Counted from the stretch's first letter, positions 36,348-45,723 are shown. The stretch: DNA of 64,000 bases from Leeuwenhoekiella aestuarii (GCF_004104055.1 NZ_QOVJ01000012.1:1-64000); one strand, 5' to 3'. Notes: a model not told the origin generated them from the letters alone. Numbers and translations are program-made.

Positions 36348-36923
36348 ATGAATAACCAAGCATTAAATGATTTGCTTAAGAAAGGTGATGAGCATTCTTT
36401 TGCCCAAATTTTTGAGGCATTATACCAACCCCTGGTATCCTATTTAATGCAATACGTTGATAAAGCGGCAGACGCCGAAGATATTGCTCAAAATACCTTC
36501 ATAAAACTCTGGGAGAAAAAAGATCGGTTGCATCTTACTACATCAGTTAAAAGTTACATTTATAGCGCTGCTTATAATCAGTTTATAGATAACTACCGAA
36601 AAAATAAAAAGCAGCAAACCTACCTCGACCAGCTAAAAAATGAAACGCTAACTAACCTTGCGGAAGAACCAGACGATCTGCTTGAGCGTAAGCTTCAACT
36701 CATCACCAAAGCTGTTGAGTCCCTCCCAGAGCGGTGCAGGATCATTTTTACTATGCATAAAAAGCAAGGGTATTCACATAAGGAAATATCCAAAAAACTG
36801 GAAATCTCAACAAAAACCATAGAAGCTCAATTACGCATTGCCTATACCCGACTGCGGGAAGAACTTAAAAACAGACCGGATTTATATCTTACCTTAATAT
36901 TTGCCAAAAGTAGATTTAAGTAA
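36348..36923 (+). CDS. ECF sigma factor of the first SusCD locus
   Basis: A 191-residue RNA polymerase sigma-70 factor, ECF Bacteroidetes type. Region 2 (about 20-90) includes LYQPLVSYLMQYVDKAADAEDIAQNTFIKLWEKK. Region 4 (about 125-180) includes LPERCRIIFTMHKKQGYSHKEISKKLEISTKTIEAQL. It is divergent from its FecR, 91 bases apart. In the second locus of this window sigma and FecR are collinear. It presumably drives the SusC operon when FecR is triggered. The divergent gap is very A/T-rich, and I cannot place a confident -7 box in it. Confidence 0.93.
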   Translation: MNNQALNDLLKKGDEHSFAQIFEALYQPLVSYLMQYVDKAADAEDIAQNTFIKLWEKKDRLHLTTSVKSYIYSAAYNQFIDNYRKNKKQQTYLDQLKNETLTNLAEEPDDLLERKLQLITKAVESLPERCRIIFTMHKKQGYSHKEISKKLEISTKTIEAQLRIAYTRLREELKNRPDLYLTLIFAKSRFK

Positions 36924-37085
36924 CCAACATAAAAACAGTCAAACAATTTTTTTCTACATTCTTATATAAGAACAACTCTGCACAAAATAGACAACTATAA
37001 ATACAAAGTTGATAGTGCTAATAAAAATACGAGAGGCAAACCAATCAAAAAGTCCTTCTAAGATCGGAATATAAATTAAATGTGC

Positions 37086-37121
37086 TCACCAAATCATTTA
37101 CTAAACCAGTTGATTCCAAAA
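37086..37121 (+). repeat. Short degenerate repeat upstream of the DUF4249 gene
   Basis: TCACCaAATCATTtACTAAAC followed by TTGATtCCAAA matches 40996-41031 at about 29 of 36 positions. The two copies sit on either side of the DUF4249/TonB receptor pair. A weaker relative lies near 24070. Confidence 0.4.
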
Positions 37122-37200
37122 TTAAGCAATCGATTGTGTATTAAATAAAAATGAGTACCTTAATACCTGAAAACAAATAAGTTAATTTCAATTTCCAGAT

Positions 37201-38322
37201 ATGTTTATCCCGTCGAAAGCTAAATTTCGCATAGTTCTGTTTTTAGCATTCTTAAGTTTCCTAGAATGTACAAATCCTCTTACACCAACCTATGAATTTA
37301 AGGAGGGAATGATTTACATCGATGGATTTGTAGGTACTACCGAAGGTTCATCATACGTCAACATCACAGAGTCTGATGTGGCTCTTTACTACAGGAATAT
37401 TTTTGTTAGTGGTGCAAAAGTCGCTTTTGTAAATGAAGTCACAGGAGAAAGAGTCGCCTTATTTGAAGAGGATTTTAAGTATATCCCTGAAGATATCAAT
37501 TTTAAGGGAAGCGTTGGTGAGCGATGGTATTTGGAAGCAAGTCTACCCTATGGGAACACCTATTTATCTGAGGTTGAGACAATCAATCCTTCAGTTCCTA
37601 TTAAAAGTATAAGTGCTGTATTTGATAATGAACTGGAATTTAGTGAGGATTATGATGATTTTATACCGGGCCATGAGGTTTTGATAAGCTTTGATGATCC
37701 GGGAAATCAGGATAATTACTATTACTGGCGCTATAGAACCTACGACCAGCCCAGCATTTGTAAGGTCTGCGTACAAGGTAAGTTTAGAGACGGAATCTGC
37801 ATCCCTGATGAGACCGTAGAGTATTATACCTATTGGTGTGAATCGGATTGCTGGCAAATAGATTATGGAGATAACATCAATATCTTTTCAGATAGCTTTT
37901 CTAATGGAACCACTACCACCTCCCTACCCGTAGCGCAGGTGCCACTAACCCGAAAAACCAGGGTTCTCGTTGAAATTCAACAATTTTCTTTAACACCAAA
38001 AGCTTATGAGTATTACAGGGCCATCAAGGATCTGGTAGATAATAACGGGGGATTCAATGCTCCTTTACCCGCAGCCCTTATAGGAAACATTTATAATCCG
38101 GAAGACCCGGATGAATATGTTTTAGGAAGGTTCACGGCCGCTTCAGCATTTACCGAATCCATTATGATTGATCGTACCACAGTTGAAGCGTCTCCCATCG
38201 AAAACCAGCGGACTCCAAAACCAGAGCCACCGCCTACCGCAGGAGGCCCTCACTTCCTGTATGCCCCCTGTAATGAAAGCAGGCACAGAACATCAATACA
38301 ACCTGAGGGATGGATAGATTAA
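37201..38322 (+). CDS. DUF4249 family lipoprotein
   Basis: A 373-residue exported protein. A lipoprotein signal (FLAFLSFLECTNPL, Cys about 23) is followed by the DUF4249 domain (FKEGMIYIDGFVGTTEGSSYVNIT ... WYLEASLPYGNTYLSEVE). The middle holds several cysteines in CKVCVQGKFRDGICIPDETVEYY and YWCESDCW that may form disulphides. DUF4249 proteins are almost always encoded next to a TonB-dependent receptor and are thought to be its surface partner, a counterpart of SusD. Here the stop overlaps the receptor gene by 13 bases. Cargo unknown. Confidence 0.88.
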   Translation: MFIPSKAKFRIVLFLAFLSFLECTNPLTPTYEFKEGMIYIDGFVGTTEGSSYVNITESDVALYYRNIFVSGAKVAFVNEVTGERVALFEEDFKYIPEDINFKGSVGERWYLEASLPYGNTYLSEVETINPSVPIKSISAVFDNELEFSEDYDDFIPGHEVLISFDDPGNQDNYYYWRYRTYDQPSICKVCVQGKFRDGICIPDETVEYYTYWCESDCWQIDYGDNINIFSDSFSNGTTTTSLPVAQVPLTRKTRVLVEIQQFSLTPKAYEYYRAIKDLVDNNGGFNAPLPAALIGNIYNPEDPDEYVLGRFTAASAFTESIMIDRTTVEASPIENQRTPKPEPPPTAGGPHFLYAPCNESRHRTSIQPEGWID

Positions 38323-40748
38323 TAAAAGTGCTGAATAAACAGGGAAGCCTTTGGGTAGTGGGTTTTATCTTCTGGTTATGTTTAACAAACGGTATTTTAG
38401 CACAAGAACATACGCTGTCCTTTCAAATACGGAATAGCCTTACCAATAAACCCATTGAGAATGTTCAGATTAGTTTAAATCCTTGTTCTTGCGGAGGTGT
38501 GACCGATAGTGATGGAGCGTTTAACTTAACTCTGGAACAAGACACGTATACCGCAGTAGTCTCCTACATCGGTTATAAAACCTTGAAAACAGAAATTTTT
38601 CTCAATGAAAATAAAACCATACAACTAAGACTGAGCGAAGAACAGCAGCAACTTTCGGAGGTTATACTCAACGCCAAACGCGTTAGTGAACGATTAGAAA
38701 CATCGCAGATGGGAGCGGTGAAATTGGCTCCTGCTGAACTTAAAAAAATGCCCGCAGTTCTGGGGGAGGTCGACGTTTTACGGAGTATGACCTTACTGCC
38801 CGGTGTCAACAATGCCGGTGAAGTAAGCAACGGACTTTCCGTGCGAGGTGGTTCCCTGGATCAAAATCTGGTATTATATGATTATGCACCTGTTTTCAAT
38901 CCTACACACTTATTTGGCTTATTCTCTGTTTTTACGCCTGAAGCTCTTGGTTCAATAGATCTCTATCGTGCTAATATTCCTGCACGTTACGGTGGAAGAA
39001 CAACTTCGGTTTTGGACGTCAAAGTTAGAAATCCCTATGTAGATAAGTTTAAGTTAAGCGGTGGTATCGGTTTGGTTTCCAGTAGGCTTTCTTTGGAGAC
39101 ACCCGTTATTAAGGATAAACTATTTCTATATGCCGGTGCGAGAGCCGGATTTACCGATTTTTTATTGCCCATCGTTTCAAAACGTCTGAAAAATACTAAA
39201 GCCCGGTTTTATGACCATACCATCAAATTACTCTATCTACCTACCGAAAAAGACCAAATCTCCTTCACGAATTTTTACAGCACAGATTTTTACCAACTTG
39301 ATCTTATTGCGAAAATTGAAAACGTAAATGCCGAAAGTAATCAATACGATTTTAAAACGTTCAACAACACGCTTCAGTGGACACATTCCTTTAATGATAA
39401 TTCCAGCTTAAGAACCGTTTTTCTGCTTAGTGACTACACTCCAAAAACCTTATTTCCCGAAAAGGAAAGGGATAACACTATAGAATATGAATCGCAAATC
39501 AATTTGGCCAGTATCTTTTCAGAATATGAAAAAAGAGTAACTAAAAGTCTGAACTATTATGCCGGTATTCAGGGTAATCGATACAAAATAAAACCTGGAA
39601 AGTTGGACCCCGGCACGTCGGAAGGCATTCTATCAATTTCTTTAGATGAGGAAAAAAGTTATGAAGTTTCCGCATACACCAATTTTAATTGGAAGCCTAT
39701 TGAAACTCTAACGCTGTCAGGAGGCTTTCGGTTTACCAACTTTACATTTGTTGGCCCATATACTGCTGCAGCATTTGATGACAGCACTGGAGAAATCATC
39801 AGTACAACGGAATTTGACAAGGGAGAAAAGGTTAAAAGCTATAACGCTTTGGAACCGCGTTTGGGTCTGAATTTAAAATTGGGAGAAAATACGTCGTTTA
39901 AAGCCAGCTACGCACGATTAAATCAGTACTTACAGAACATCTACAACGCTACAACCCCGCTTCCTACCTCCAGATGGAAAACCTCGGATGCCAATATACC
40001 ACCACAAACTAGCGACAGCTATAGCGTTGGCCTTTATCAGGATGTTCTGGATAAGCGTGTAGAACTTGGTATGGAAACCTATTATAGAAGCAGCGAAAAT
40101 AATTTGACCTATAAGCCGGGAGCCGATTTCTTTTTAGAAGAATTTGTAGAACGCGACCTGGTACAGGCAAAGGGTGAAGCTTATGGAGTAGAATTCAGTT
40201 TGAGAAAGCCCAAGGGTAAAATCAATGGTTGGGTCAATTATACGTGGTCAAGAAGCTTCCTTAAGACAGAAAGCGAAAAATTAGCAGATCGGGTCAATAA
40301 TAACGCGTGGTATCCCTCAGATTTTGACAGACCTCATGTTTTTAATAGCACCATTAATTTAGAGGGAAGCAAATACAATACGCTAAGCTTTAACTTCACA
40401 GCGCAAACCGGACGCCCCTATACTACGGCTAACGGCTATTTTGATATAGAAGGTATTGATGTGCCCATTTTTTTAGAACGCAATAATGTCCGCTTAAAAA
40501 CCTACCATCGCCTAGATCTTTCGTGGAAGGTTAACTATAGTAAAAAATTGAATCGAAGATGGGCAGGCGACTGGACCTTCACCATTTATAATATCTATGC
40601 CAGAAAAAACCAGTATAACATCTATTATTCACAACGGAATGGGGATGCCAATGCCAATATTTTTCGAGGAAGCCCTTTAGGATCCTACGAGCTTACAATT
40701 ATGAATAGCCCCATATTCTCTCTGACCTACAACTTTGTGTTTGATTGA
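38310..40748 (+). CDS. TonB-dependent receptor, partner of DUF4249
   Basis: An 812-residue outer-membrane receptor. After the signal peptide (WVVGFIFWLCLTNGILAQ) comes a carboxypeptidase-regulatory-like domain (about 33-115, SFQIRNSLTNKPIENVQIS). The plug (about 120-235) has LPGVNNAGEVSNGLSVRGG and NLVLYDYAPVFNPTHLFGLFS. The barrel follows to the end (YNFVFD). It differs from the SusC type: there is no STN domain and the sequence is shorter. It overlaps the DUF4249 gene and is probably co-regulated. No regulator gene is adjacent. Confidence 0.92.
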   Translation: MDRLIKVLNKQGSLWVVGFIFWLCLTNGILAQEHTLSFQIRNSLTNKPIENVQISLNPCSCGGVTDSDGAFNLTLEQDTYTAVVSYIGYKTLKTEIFLNENKTIQLRLSEEQQQLSEVILNAKRVSERLETSQMGAVKLAPAELKKMPAVLGEVDVLRSMTLLPGVNNAGEVSNGLSVRGGSLDQNLVLYDYAPVFNPTHLFGLFSVFTPEALGSIDLYRANIPARYGGRTTSVLDVKVRNPYVDKFKLSGGIGLVSSRLSLETPVIKDKLFLYAGARAGFTDFLLPIVSKRLKNTKARFYDHTIKLLYLPTEKDQISFTNFYSTDFYQLDLIAKIENVNAESNQYDFKTFNNTLQWTHSFNDNSSLRTVFLLSDYTPKTLFPEKERDNTIEYESQINLASIFSEYEKRVTKSLNYYAGIQGNRYKIKPGKLDPGTSEGILSISLDEEKSYEVSAYTNFNWKPIETLTLSGGFRFTNFTFVGPYTAAAFDDSTGEIISTTEFDKGEKVKSYNALEPRLGLNLKLGENTSFKASYARLNQYLQNIYNATTPLPTSRWKTSDANIPPQTSDSYSVGLYQDVLDKRVELGMETYYRSSENNLTYKPGADFFLEEFVERDLVQAKGEAYGVEFSLRKPKGKINGWVNYTWSRSFLKTESEKLADRVNNNAWYPSDFDRPHVFNSTINLEGSKYNTLSFNFTAQTGRPYTTANGYFDIEGIDVPIFLERNNVRLKTYHRLDLSWKVNYSKKLNRRWAGDWTFTIYNIYARKNQYNIYYSQRNGDANANIFRGSPLGSYELTIMNSPIFSLTYNFVFD

Positions 40749-40995
40749 TCTGTATAGTTATTTTAGCACGGGTCATAGGACGGGTCAACTTCCAGGCATC
40801 CCCTAGGCAAAGCCTACTCAAAGCCTAGGATAGAGTATGAAGAGAATATGAAAACGGGTTTTGAAAAGAGGAAATTTAAGAGTTTCTTAACAAAAAAGGG
40901 AGCATTTGACTTAGTGGCTAATTCGAGGCAGTAAATTTAAACGCGTCCTCCTTCTCTGTATTTCCTGTATCTGAACAATTCAATGCTTGATAATT

Positions 40996-41031
40996 CACCG
41001 AATCATTCACTAAACTGCTTGATACCAAACC
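40996..41031 (+). repeat. Degenerate repeat downstream of the TonB receptor
   Basis: The partner of 37086-37121 (about 29 of 36 matches). The wider stretch from about 40915 also resembles 24000-24095. Confidence 0.4.
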
Positions 41032-41059
41032 ATATCATTTGGTAAGGTATAAAATGAAA

Positions 41060-41091
41060 AAACCTGTTAATCAATAGATTAACAGGTTTTT
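41060..41091 (-). terminator. Terminator next to the tRNA-Pro fragment
   Basis: AAACCTGTTAATC pairs with GATTAACAGGTTT around a short loop, with T/A-rich flanks on both sides. On the minus strand it falls about 25 bases after the tRNA-like 3' end, where the terminator of a tRNA gene would be. Confidence 0.6.
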
Positions 41092-41113
41092 GATGCCCAC
41101 TGTAAAGTGGTTC

Positions 41114-41131
41114 GTCGGGGTGGCAGGATTC
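41114..41131 (-). other. Severed 3' end of tRNA-Pro, likely attachment-site core
   Basis: The minus strand reads GAATCCTGCCACCCCGAC, the usual 3' half of the T-arm plus acceptor strand of a bacterial tRNA-Pro. The upstream bases (a T-rich stretch, GGTTGATTTTTTA) are not tRNA. So only about 18 bases of the gene remain, followed by a terminator. Integrases that use tRNA 3' ends leave exactly such a fragment at the far end of the island. Confidence 0.55.
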
Positions 41132-41420
41132 TAAAAAATCAACCAACCCGCTATATACCAACAAATTACATTCTTATTTCTAAAATAGGACACCAATTAG
41201 GACATTAAAATGAACCATTATGGCTTTCATATATTCAAAAATATATAAAATCTACTGTAATTAATTATTTCCACCTAATCAATATCTTTTTTTACTATCT
41301 TTTCAGTGGAAAATTGCCTTTATAAACTTTCCCTCCATCATATTCAAAACTAAACCAATATGCCAGCCAAAGTTTCTACTTAAAAGTTATAAAGGCCTGG
41401 TAAAACAATCGATGAGTCTA

Positions 41421-41462
41421 AAAGGAAACTGCTGTTACGGCATTGTAACAGCAGTTTCCTTT
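41421..41462 (+). terminator. Very strong orphan terminator
   Basis: An 18-base perfect stem (AAAGGAAACTGCTGTTAC and its complement) closes on GGCATT and is followed by T residues on the plus strand. No gene ends nearby on the plus strand: the last stop is 670 bases back. It may mark a lost gene or a small RNA. Confidence 0.7.
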
Positions 41463-41504
41463 TTTAAATCTCTGAAAGTAGAATGGTTATATTGGCATAA
41501 ATAT

Positions 41505-41605
41505 AAGCTTAGATCTCAAACAGACTTTAGTTTACACCCTCTAGATATGTATAATCAAAAACTAGCATAGTCACGCAACTTAAAGTCCAGTTTTTTGTTG
41601 CAAGT
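41505..41605 (+). repeat. Direct repeat, left copy, flanking the mannosidase locus
   Basis: AAGCTTAGATCTCA (41505-41518) and, after 23 other bases, a 64-base block (41542-41605) starting TAGATATGTATAATCAAAAA. The right copy has the same two blocks in the same order and orientation, with a longer gap between them. The larger blocks differ by one substitution and a 3-base insertion. Confidence 0.75.
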
Positions 41606-41723
41606 TAACGATCTGATAATCTGTGAATTTTAAACGTTTCATAAGTAAATAATCTATTTAAAGTTTAACTTTTATTTGCCCGAAAACCTCTAGTTTTTAT
41701 CAGTCACATTTTATGGAAGTAGG

Positions 41724-43715
41724 TCAATTTATAAATTTCGAGTAAATAGTAATACTTTCTATTAATCCTTCATAATTCTGCCCTATCGTAATATCTTCAT
41801 TGGAAGGTTCTGATGAATGAACATCCTCCCAGGTTTGAATTAAATTTCCGTTATAAAAGAGTTGCAACTGTAATCTAAGATTATTGTATTTCCAAGTAAT
41901 CTCAGACCATTGTTCAACAGATAGAGAAAAATCACTTTGATAAAAATACATTTTATCGTTAATTTTATAGTTTAATTTACCCTCATCTGAAATCCCGAAA
42001 GTGATACCAGAAGAATCTTTTGCATTAGATAATAAAATTGCATCATTTTTAAATGCTTTCGGTTTCAACTTAAATGTAACTGTAAATGATTTATTATGAA
42101 AATCAAGAGTCTCATCCTGAACGACACGAAGACTAGTAGTACTAGAAAACTTTCCGGCATAATTCAATTTTTCTGCTGAGTCCTTTCCATATTTTAAGTG
42201 TACAGCTTTTATTGTATGTTTCTTGGGAGATTCATCTATTAATTTATTCCTAAAATTTAATTCCAGTTCCTTTGCTTCACTATTAGAGCTCGTTAATGTG
42301 TTTTGATGAATAATTTTAGAAAAGAAAACCTCATCTCTTCCATTTACAAACTCAATAAGCATTCTTCGGTTTCCTGCTTTTCCATATACACTCGTTCTCA
42401 GAAAAGCATGTAAAGATCCTCTTAACAAATCAAATTCACTTGAGTAATCTATCTTATAGTTAGCGTAGCGTTTATCTGTTTCAGGGGCATCTGAATTCAA
42501 ATTACCTGACACAACATCTATTAATGGATAATCTGTATCTTTCTCTCTTAGCATAAAACGTTGTTGATGCAAATCTGCGCTATACGATAATACCCCATTA
42601 ATTTTATTTTCTCTTATAAATTGCAGCAAATGAGGAGCCCTTTTACTACTTCCCCAGATTCTACCGCCGAGTTCTCTAAAGCTAGGTGTACCATTCACAA
42701 TTATTTTGAATGTAGCTGTAGAGTTTAGTAGGGCTTGCTCTAACCATTCTAATTGTTCATCACCAAATTGGTCTTTAATATTGTTTCTATAACTTCGGTT
42801 ATCAGTCAAAAAAAACTCGACATCCTTATACCGGTAAGATGAAAATAATCCTTCCCCTTCTACCGTATTTTTATATTCTGGATTTGGCCACCAATCTTTA
42901 AAAATTTTTCGAGTGGCCGGCAACCCTGGTAAGGTTTTATCAAATTCATTTGAACCTGTATCATGATTATCTGTTATAGCCAATTGCGGCATAGCTTGTA
43001 ATAATTTGTCATAATACTTTCTATACCATAAGTACCTTTTAAATGCTTGCTCTTCATTGTCCCAATCACTTTTAAAACTTTCAGGACAACCGCCATGGGC
43101 GTGTTCTTCTCCCAGCAAGTAAACTGCATCTCCCAGCCAGACCATAAGATCGCTATCTTGTTTTGCCATAAGCTCATCGTACATCGCCGGATCTCCATTT
43201 GTAATTCGCTTAGATTCCCACTGATCAATGCATCGGCTTAGATCAAAAATCCTTCCGCAACCTCCTGCCAAAAACGTAAAATCATTTATGATATCCTGCT
43301 CTGCCTGTATAACTGCAATCCGTCCGGTTTCCTTGCCGTTTTCAAGTAATTTTGCCGTGTAGGTTTCACCAGAAGCGATATTAAATTCATAAGAGCGTAA
43401 ATTATAGTCCTCTTCTCTGGTGATGGTTTCGCTGTCCAAATCCCCAGTCTCAAAACCGGTATATACCAAATGCCTATCATCTGAATTATAGATCGTGCCC
43501 TCCAGTTGCTTTTTAGTATTTGCATTTGAGGTCATCGACAAAGTCAGATTACTGGCACTACCCGTATTATCTTTTGTCAAAACCCACACCCGTACCTTAT
43601 TTTGATACACGGGACTAAACATGGGACCATATACAAGAGAATCTCCCGGTATGGTTATTTGCGCGTCGGCATTATACATTGCCAGTAATATTATAATCGT
43701 GATAATCTTCTTCAT
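41724..43715 (-). CDS. PhoD-like metallophosphatase with C-terminal LamG-like domain
   Basis: A 663-residue secreted enzyme, counted from the Met at 43715. That start gives a clean signal peptide (MKKIITIIILLAMYNADAQ) and avoids overlap with the peroxidase gene. Residues about 20-135 are an immunoglobulin-like N-terminal domain. The PhoD-type phosphatase core (about 145-450) has metal-binding motifs GGCGRIFD, MVWLGDAVY, AITDNHDTGSN and LSYSADLHQQRF. The last roughly 170 residues look like a concanavalin/LamG sandwich (LDFHNKSFTVTFKLKPKAF), perhaps for glycan binding. PhoD enzymes cleave phosphodiesters. It is the last gene of the mannosidase locus, so phosphorylated mannose glycans are a plausible target. 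Confidence 0.82.
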   Translation of the reverse strand: MKKIITIIILLAMYNADAQITIPGDSLVYGPMFSPVYQNKVRVWVLTKDNTGSASNLTLSMTSNANTKKQLEGTIYNSDDRHLVYTGFETGDLDSETITREEDYNLRSYEFNIASGETYTAKLLENGKETGRIAVIQAEQDIINDFTFLAGGCGRIFDLSRCIDQWESKRITNGDPAMYDELMAKQDSDLMVWLGDAVYLLGEEHAHGGCPESFKSDWDNEEQAFKRYLWYRKYYDKLLQAMPQLAITDNHDTGSNEFDKTLPGLPATRKIFKDWWPNPEYKNTVEGEGLFSSYRYKDVEFFLTDNRSYRNNIKDQFGDEQLEWLEQALLNSTATFKIIVNGTPSFRELGGRIWGSSKRAPHLLQFIRENKINGVLSYSADLHQQRFMLREKDTDYPLIDVVSGNLNSDAPETDKRYANYKIDYSSEFDLLRGSLHAFLRTSVYGKAGNRRMLIEFVNGRDEVFFSKIIHQNTLTSSNSEAKELELNFRNKLIDESPKKHTIKAVHLKYGKDSAEKLNYAGKFSSTTSLRVVQDETLDFHNKSFTVTFKLKPKAFKNDAILLSNAKDSSGITFGISDEGKLNYKINDKMYFYQSDFSLSVEQWSEITWKYNNLRLQLQLFYNGNLIQTWEDVHSSEPSNEDITIGQNYEGLIESITIYSKFIN

Positions 43716-43743
43716 TAAAGTAAGTTTCAAAGTTAATTTTGGT

Positions 43744-45723
43744 TTATTGATCTTTTCGTTCGCTTTTGGGTACATCGGTTAAGGATTCTATAAATGTGAT
43801 TAGTTGTTCCATTTCCTTCTGTGTTAGATTAAGCTTCGTAGAGCTCAATGTTTGATGTGGTATTTGTGCTTCAAGTCCCATCCCTGCAGCACCTCCCTCG
43901 TTATAAAAATCGAGTACTTCAGCAAGGGTTTCATAGCTCCCATTATGAAAATAGGGGGCAGTAAGGGCAGCGTTTCTTACCGTCATCGTCTTGAATGATT
44001 TCTCAAAAATATATTTATCTTCATTCTTAATTCCGTTTTTTATGCGGCCTTGGTCACTATCCACGATACTGTCACCGGGTTTGGCAAGAACTCCCAGAAC
44101 TTCACTTTCGTTTTCACAAAATAAAGGCGGAACCAACCCACTAAAAGTGGGTGCATAATGACAGGTTGCGCAATTAGCCTTTCCCATAAACAGGTTAAAA
44201 CCTGCTTTTACACTTGCATCAAGCTCCTCTTCTTCACGTATATATTTATCAAAGGGACTATCAAAAGATTTCAAGGAAATGAGAAAAGAAATTAGGGCTG
44301 ATGTAAACTGATACCGTGTAATGGTATCGGTTTTAAAAATTTGATTAAATGATTGCTTATAAGATTTATCTGAGTTTAGTTTAGAAACTATTTCTTCGAA
44401 AGAGGTATCGTATTCTAAATGCTCTTCTATTACCTGTTCCAACTGATCCTCAATCCCATAAGAACGTAAATCATAAAAAAAACGGTTAGCAAAGATGGCG
44501 TTTATCAAAGTGGGGGCATTACGCTTTACGGTAAGATTAGGCACCCCTGCAAGTGATTTCATTTTTCCATCAGTATAAGCAAGTTCCGGTTGATGACAAC
44601 TGGCACAGCTTATGTTTCCACGTTGACTTAATGAAGTGTCAAAAAATAGGTCTTTACCTAATGCCTGTAATTGCTGGTTATCCTTTTCCCTGGTCAAAAG
44701 TGTATAATTATATGGATTGAGAAAATCTTTACCGAAAATATTCTCGCTATAGGCATTCCAAGATGGAGTTTCATTCCTAAGTCTTGCCGTGCTTTCAATA
44801 CCCAGTTCCCGCTGTATATCAAGCAGTCCTTTATATAAGGGATTTATATAAGAACGTATAAATTCAAAACGGTCAAAAGTCTCAAAATCATTATTCTCAA
44901 GTAAAAACACTTTCGCCTGTTCAAACAAATCAAGTACATCTATTTGACGTTCGATACTGGCTTTAACGATAAGCGGTTTTAATAACTCCTGGACACCTTG
45001 CATGGCATAATAGGATTCTTGTAAACCATTTAAAGACCCCGGAGTATCAAAACCGGTAATTCCCTTTGTCGTAATCCTCACCAATTCCAGCCTAGAGAAT
45101 TCAATAACTTCATAATCGTGATAGTATTTTCGAGAAAGAAGTGCTTCTTTCAGGACCTCAAATTTTGTCTGTAAGACCTCTATAAGTCTTGACAACTTTT
45201 CCCTATAAGAATCTACCTCATCGCTATAAATCAATTCATCCAACCTTTGCAAACCGATGGGTTCAAGAACTTTTGCACCACCATCCATAAAATAACCACC
45301 GTCAAGGTCATCAAGCGGCTGTGAATTGAGATAATCAGTTACGCCTGCAGTATCGGCCTGGCCTACAGGATAAGGGTCCAGATGCGGGATGGGAGCTCCA
45401 TTAATGTAGGCCTTTTCATGTTCTGGAAAGTAATAAGTCACGTAGCTTTCTACTTGCTTATAGGCGTTACGCGTATTTGAAAGTTGCTTTCGTAAAAAAG
45501 CTTCTGTCAGAATCCCTTTTCTAAATTTCTGAATCACAATTTGCAAACTGTCTAGCTCATCCTCCAAAGTTTCAAGCTGATTTGCGACAGTCTCTTTCAC
45601 AGAAGGGGAATTTGAATCTTGCCTTTTTGTAAATCCATAAAGGATCATAAAGGCAAAAATGACAGCGTTAGCAAAGACAAATCTAAATCGATATTTAACT
45701 TTATGCTTGATGAAATCTAACAT
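43744..45723 (-). CDS. Di-haem cytochrome c peroxidase family protein (MauG-like)
   Basis: A 659-residue protein with an N-terminal membrane anchor (about 13-30, FRFVFANAVIFAFMILYGF). A roughly 300-residue helical region follows. Then comes a cytochrome c peroxidase domain (about 350-650) with two haem sites: ISCASCHQPELAY and ANCATCHYAPTFSG. A conserved distal loop is present (NAALTAPYFHNGSYETLAEVL). The family includes H2O2 reductases and MauG-like oxidising enzymes. The long N-terminal helical part is larger than in classical CcpA. It lies between GH3 and the phosphatase in one transcript direction, an unusual member of a glycan locus. Confidence 0.85.
   Translation of the reverse strand: MLDFIKHKVKYRFRFVFANAVIFAFMILYGFTKRQDSNSPSVKETVANQLETLEDELDSLQIVIQKFRKGILTEAFLRKQLSNTRNAYKQVESYVTYYFPEHEKAYINGAPIPHLDPYPVGQADTAGVTDYLNSQPLDDLDGGYFMDGGAKVLEPIGLQRLDELIYSDEVDSYREKLSRLIEVLQTKFEVLKEALLSRKYYHDYEVIEFSRLELVRITTKGITGFDTPGSLNGLQESYYAMQGVQELLKPLIVKASIERQIDVLDLFEQAKVFLLENNDFETFDRFEFIRSYINPLYKGLLDIQRELGIESTARLRNETPSWNAYSENIFGKDFLNPYNYTLLTREKDNQQLQALGKDLFFDTSLSQRGNISCASCHQPELAYTDGKMKSLAGVPNLTVKRNAPTLINAIFANRFFYDLRSYGIEDQLEQVIEEHLEYDTSFEEIVSKLNSDKSYKQSFNQIFKTDTITRYQFTSALISFLISLKSFDSPFDKYIREEEELDASVKAGFNLFMGKANCATCHYAPTFSGLVPPLFCENESEVLGVLAKPGDSIVDSDQGRIKNGIKNEDKYIFEKSFKTMTVRNAALTAPYFHNGSYETLAEVLDFYNEGGAAGMGLEAQIPHQTLSSTKLNLTQKEMEQLITFIESLTDVPKSERKDQ

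Larger units (their letters stand above)
40749..41723. other. 975-base gap carrying island boundary signals
   Basis: No gene was seen. In order it holds a degenerate repeat (40915-41031), a terminator (41060-41091), a severed tRNA-Pro 3' end (41114-41131), an imperfect inverted repeat (GCCTTTATAAaCTTT at 41316-41330 against AAAGTTATAAAGGC at 41383-41396), a very strong terminator (41421-41462) and a repeat (41505-41605) shared with 58498-58673. A tandem-like TAGGACAcc/TAGGACAtt pair lies just inside the tRNA fragment. Confidence 0.5.

Noticed and set aside
36959-36972. TTCTTATATAAGAA palindrome after the first sigma gene
   Set aside because: It is AT-only, without T-tract or neighbours of interest. 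Such palindromes are expected by chance in AT-rich gaps.
43716-43775. Longer start for the PhoD-like gene
   Set aside because: The upstream 20 codons overlap the peroxidase gene and put a charged stretch before the signal peptide. The Met at 43715 fits export.
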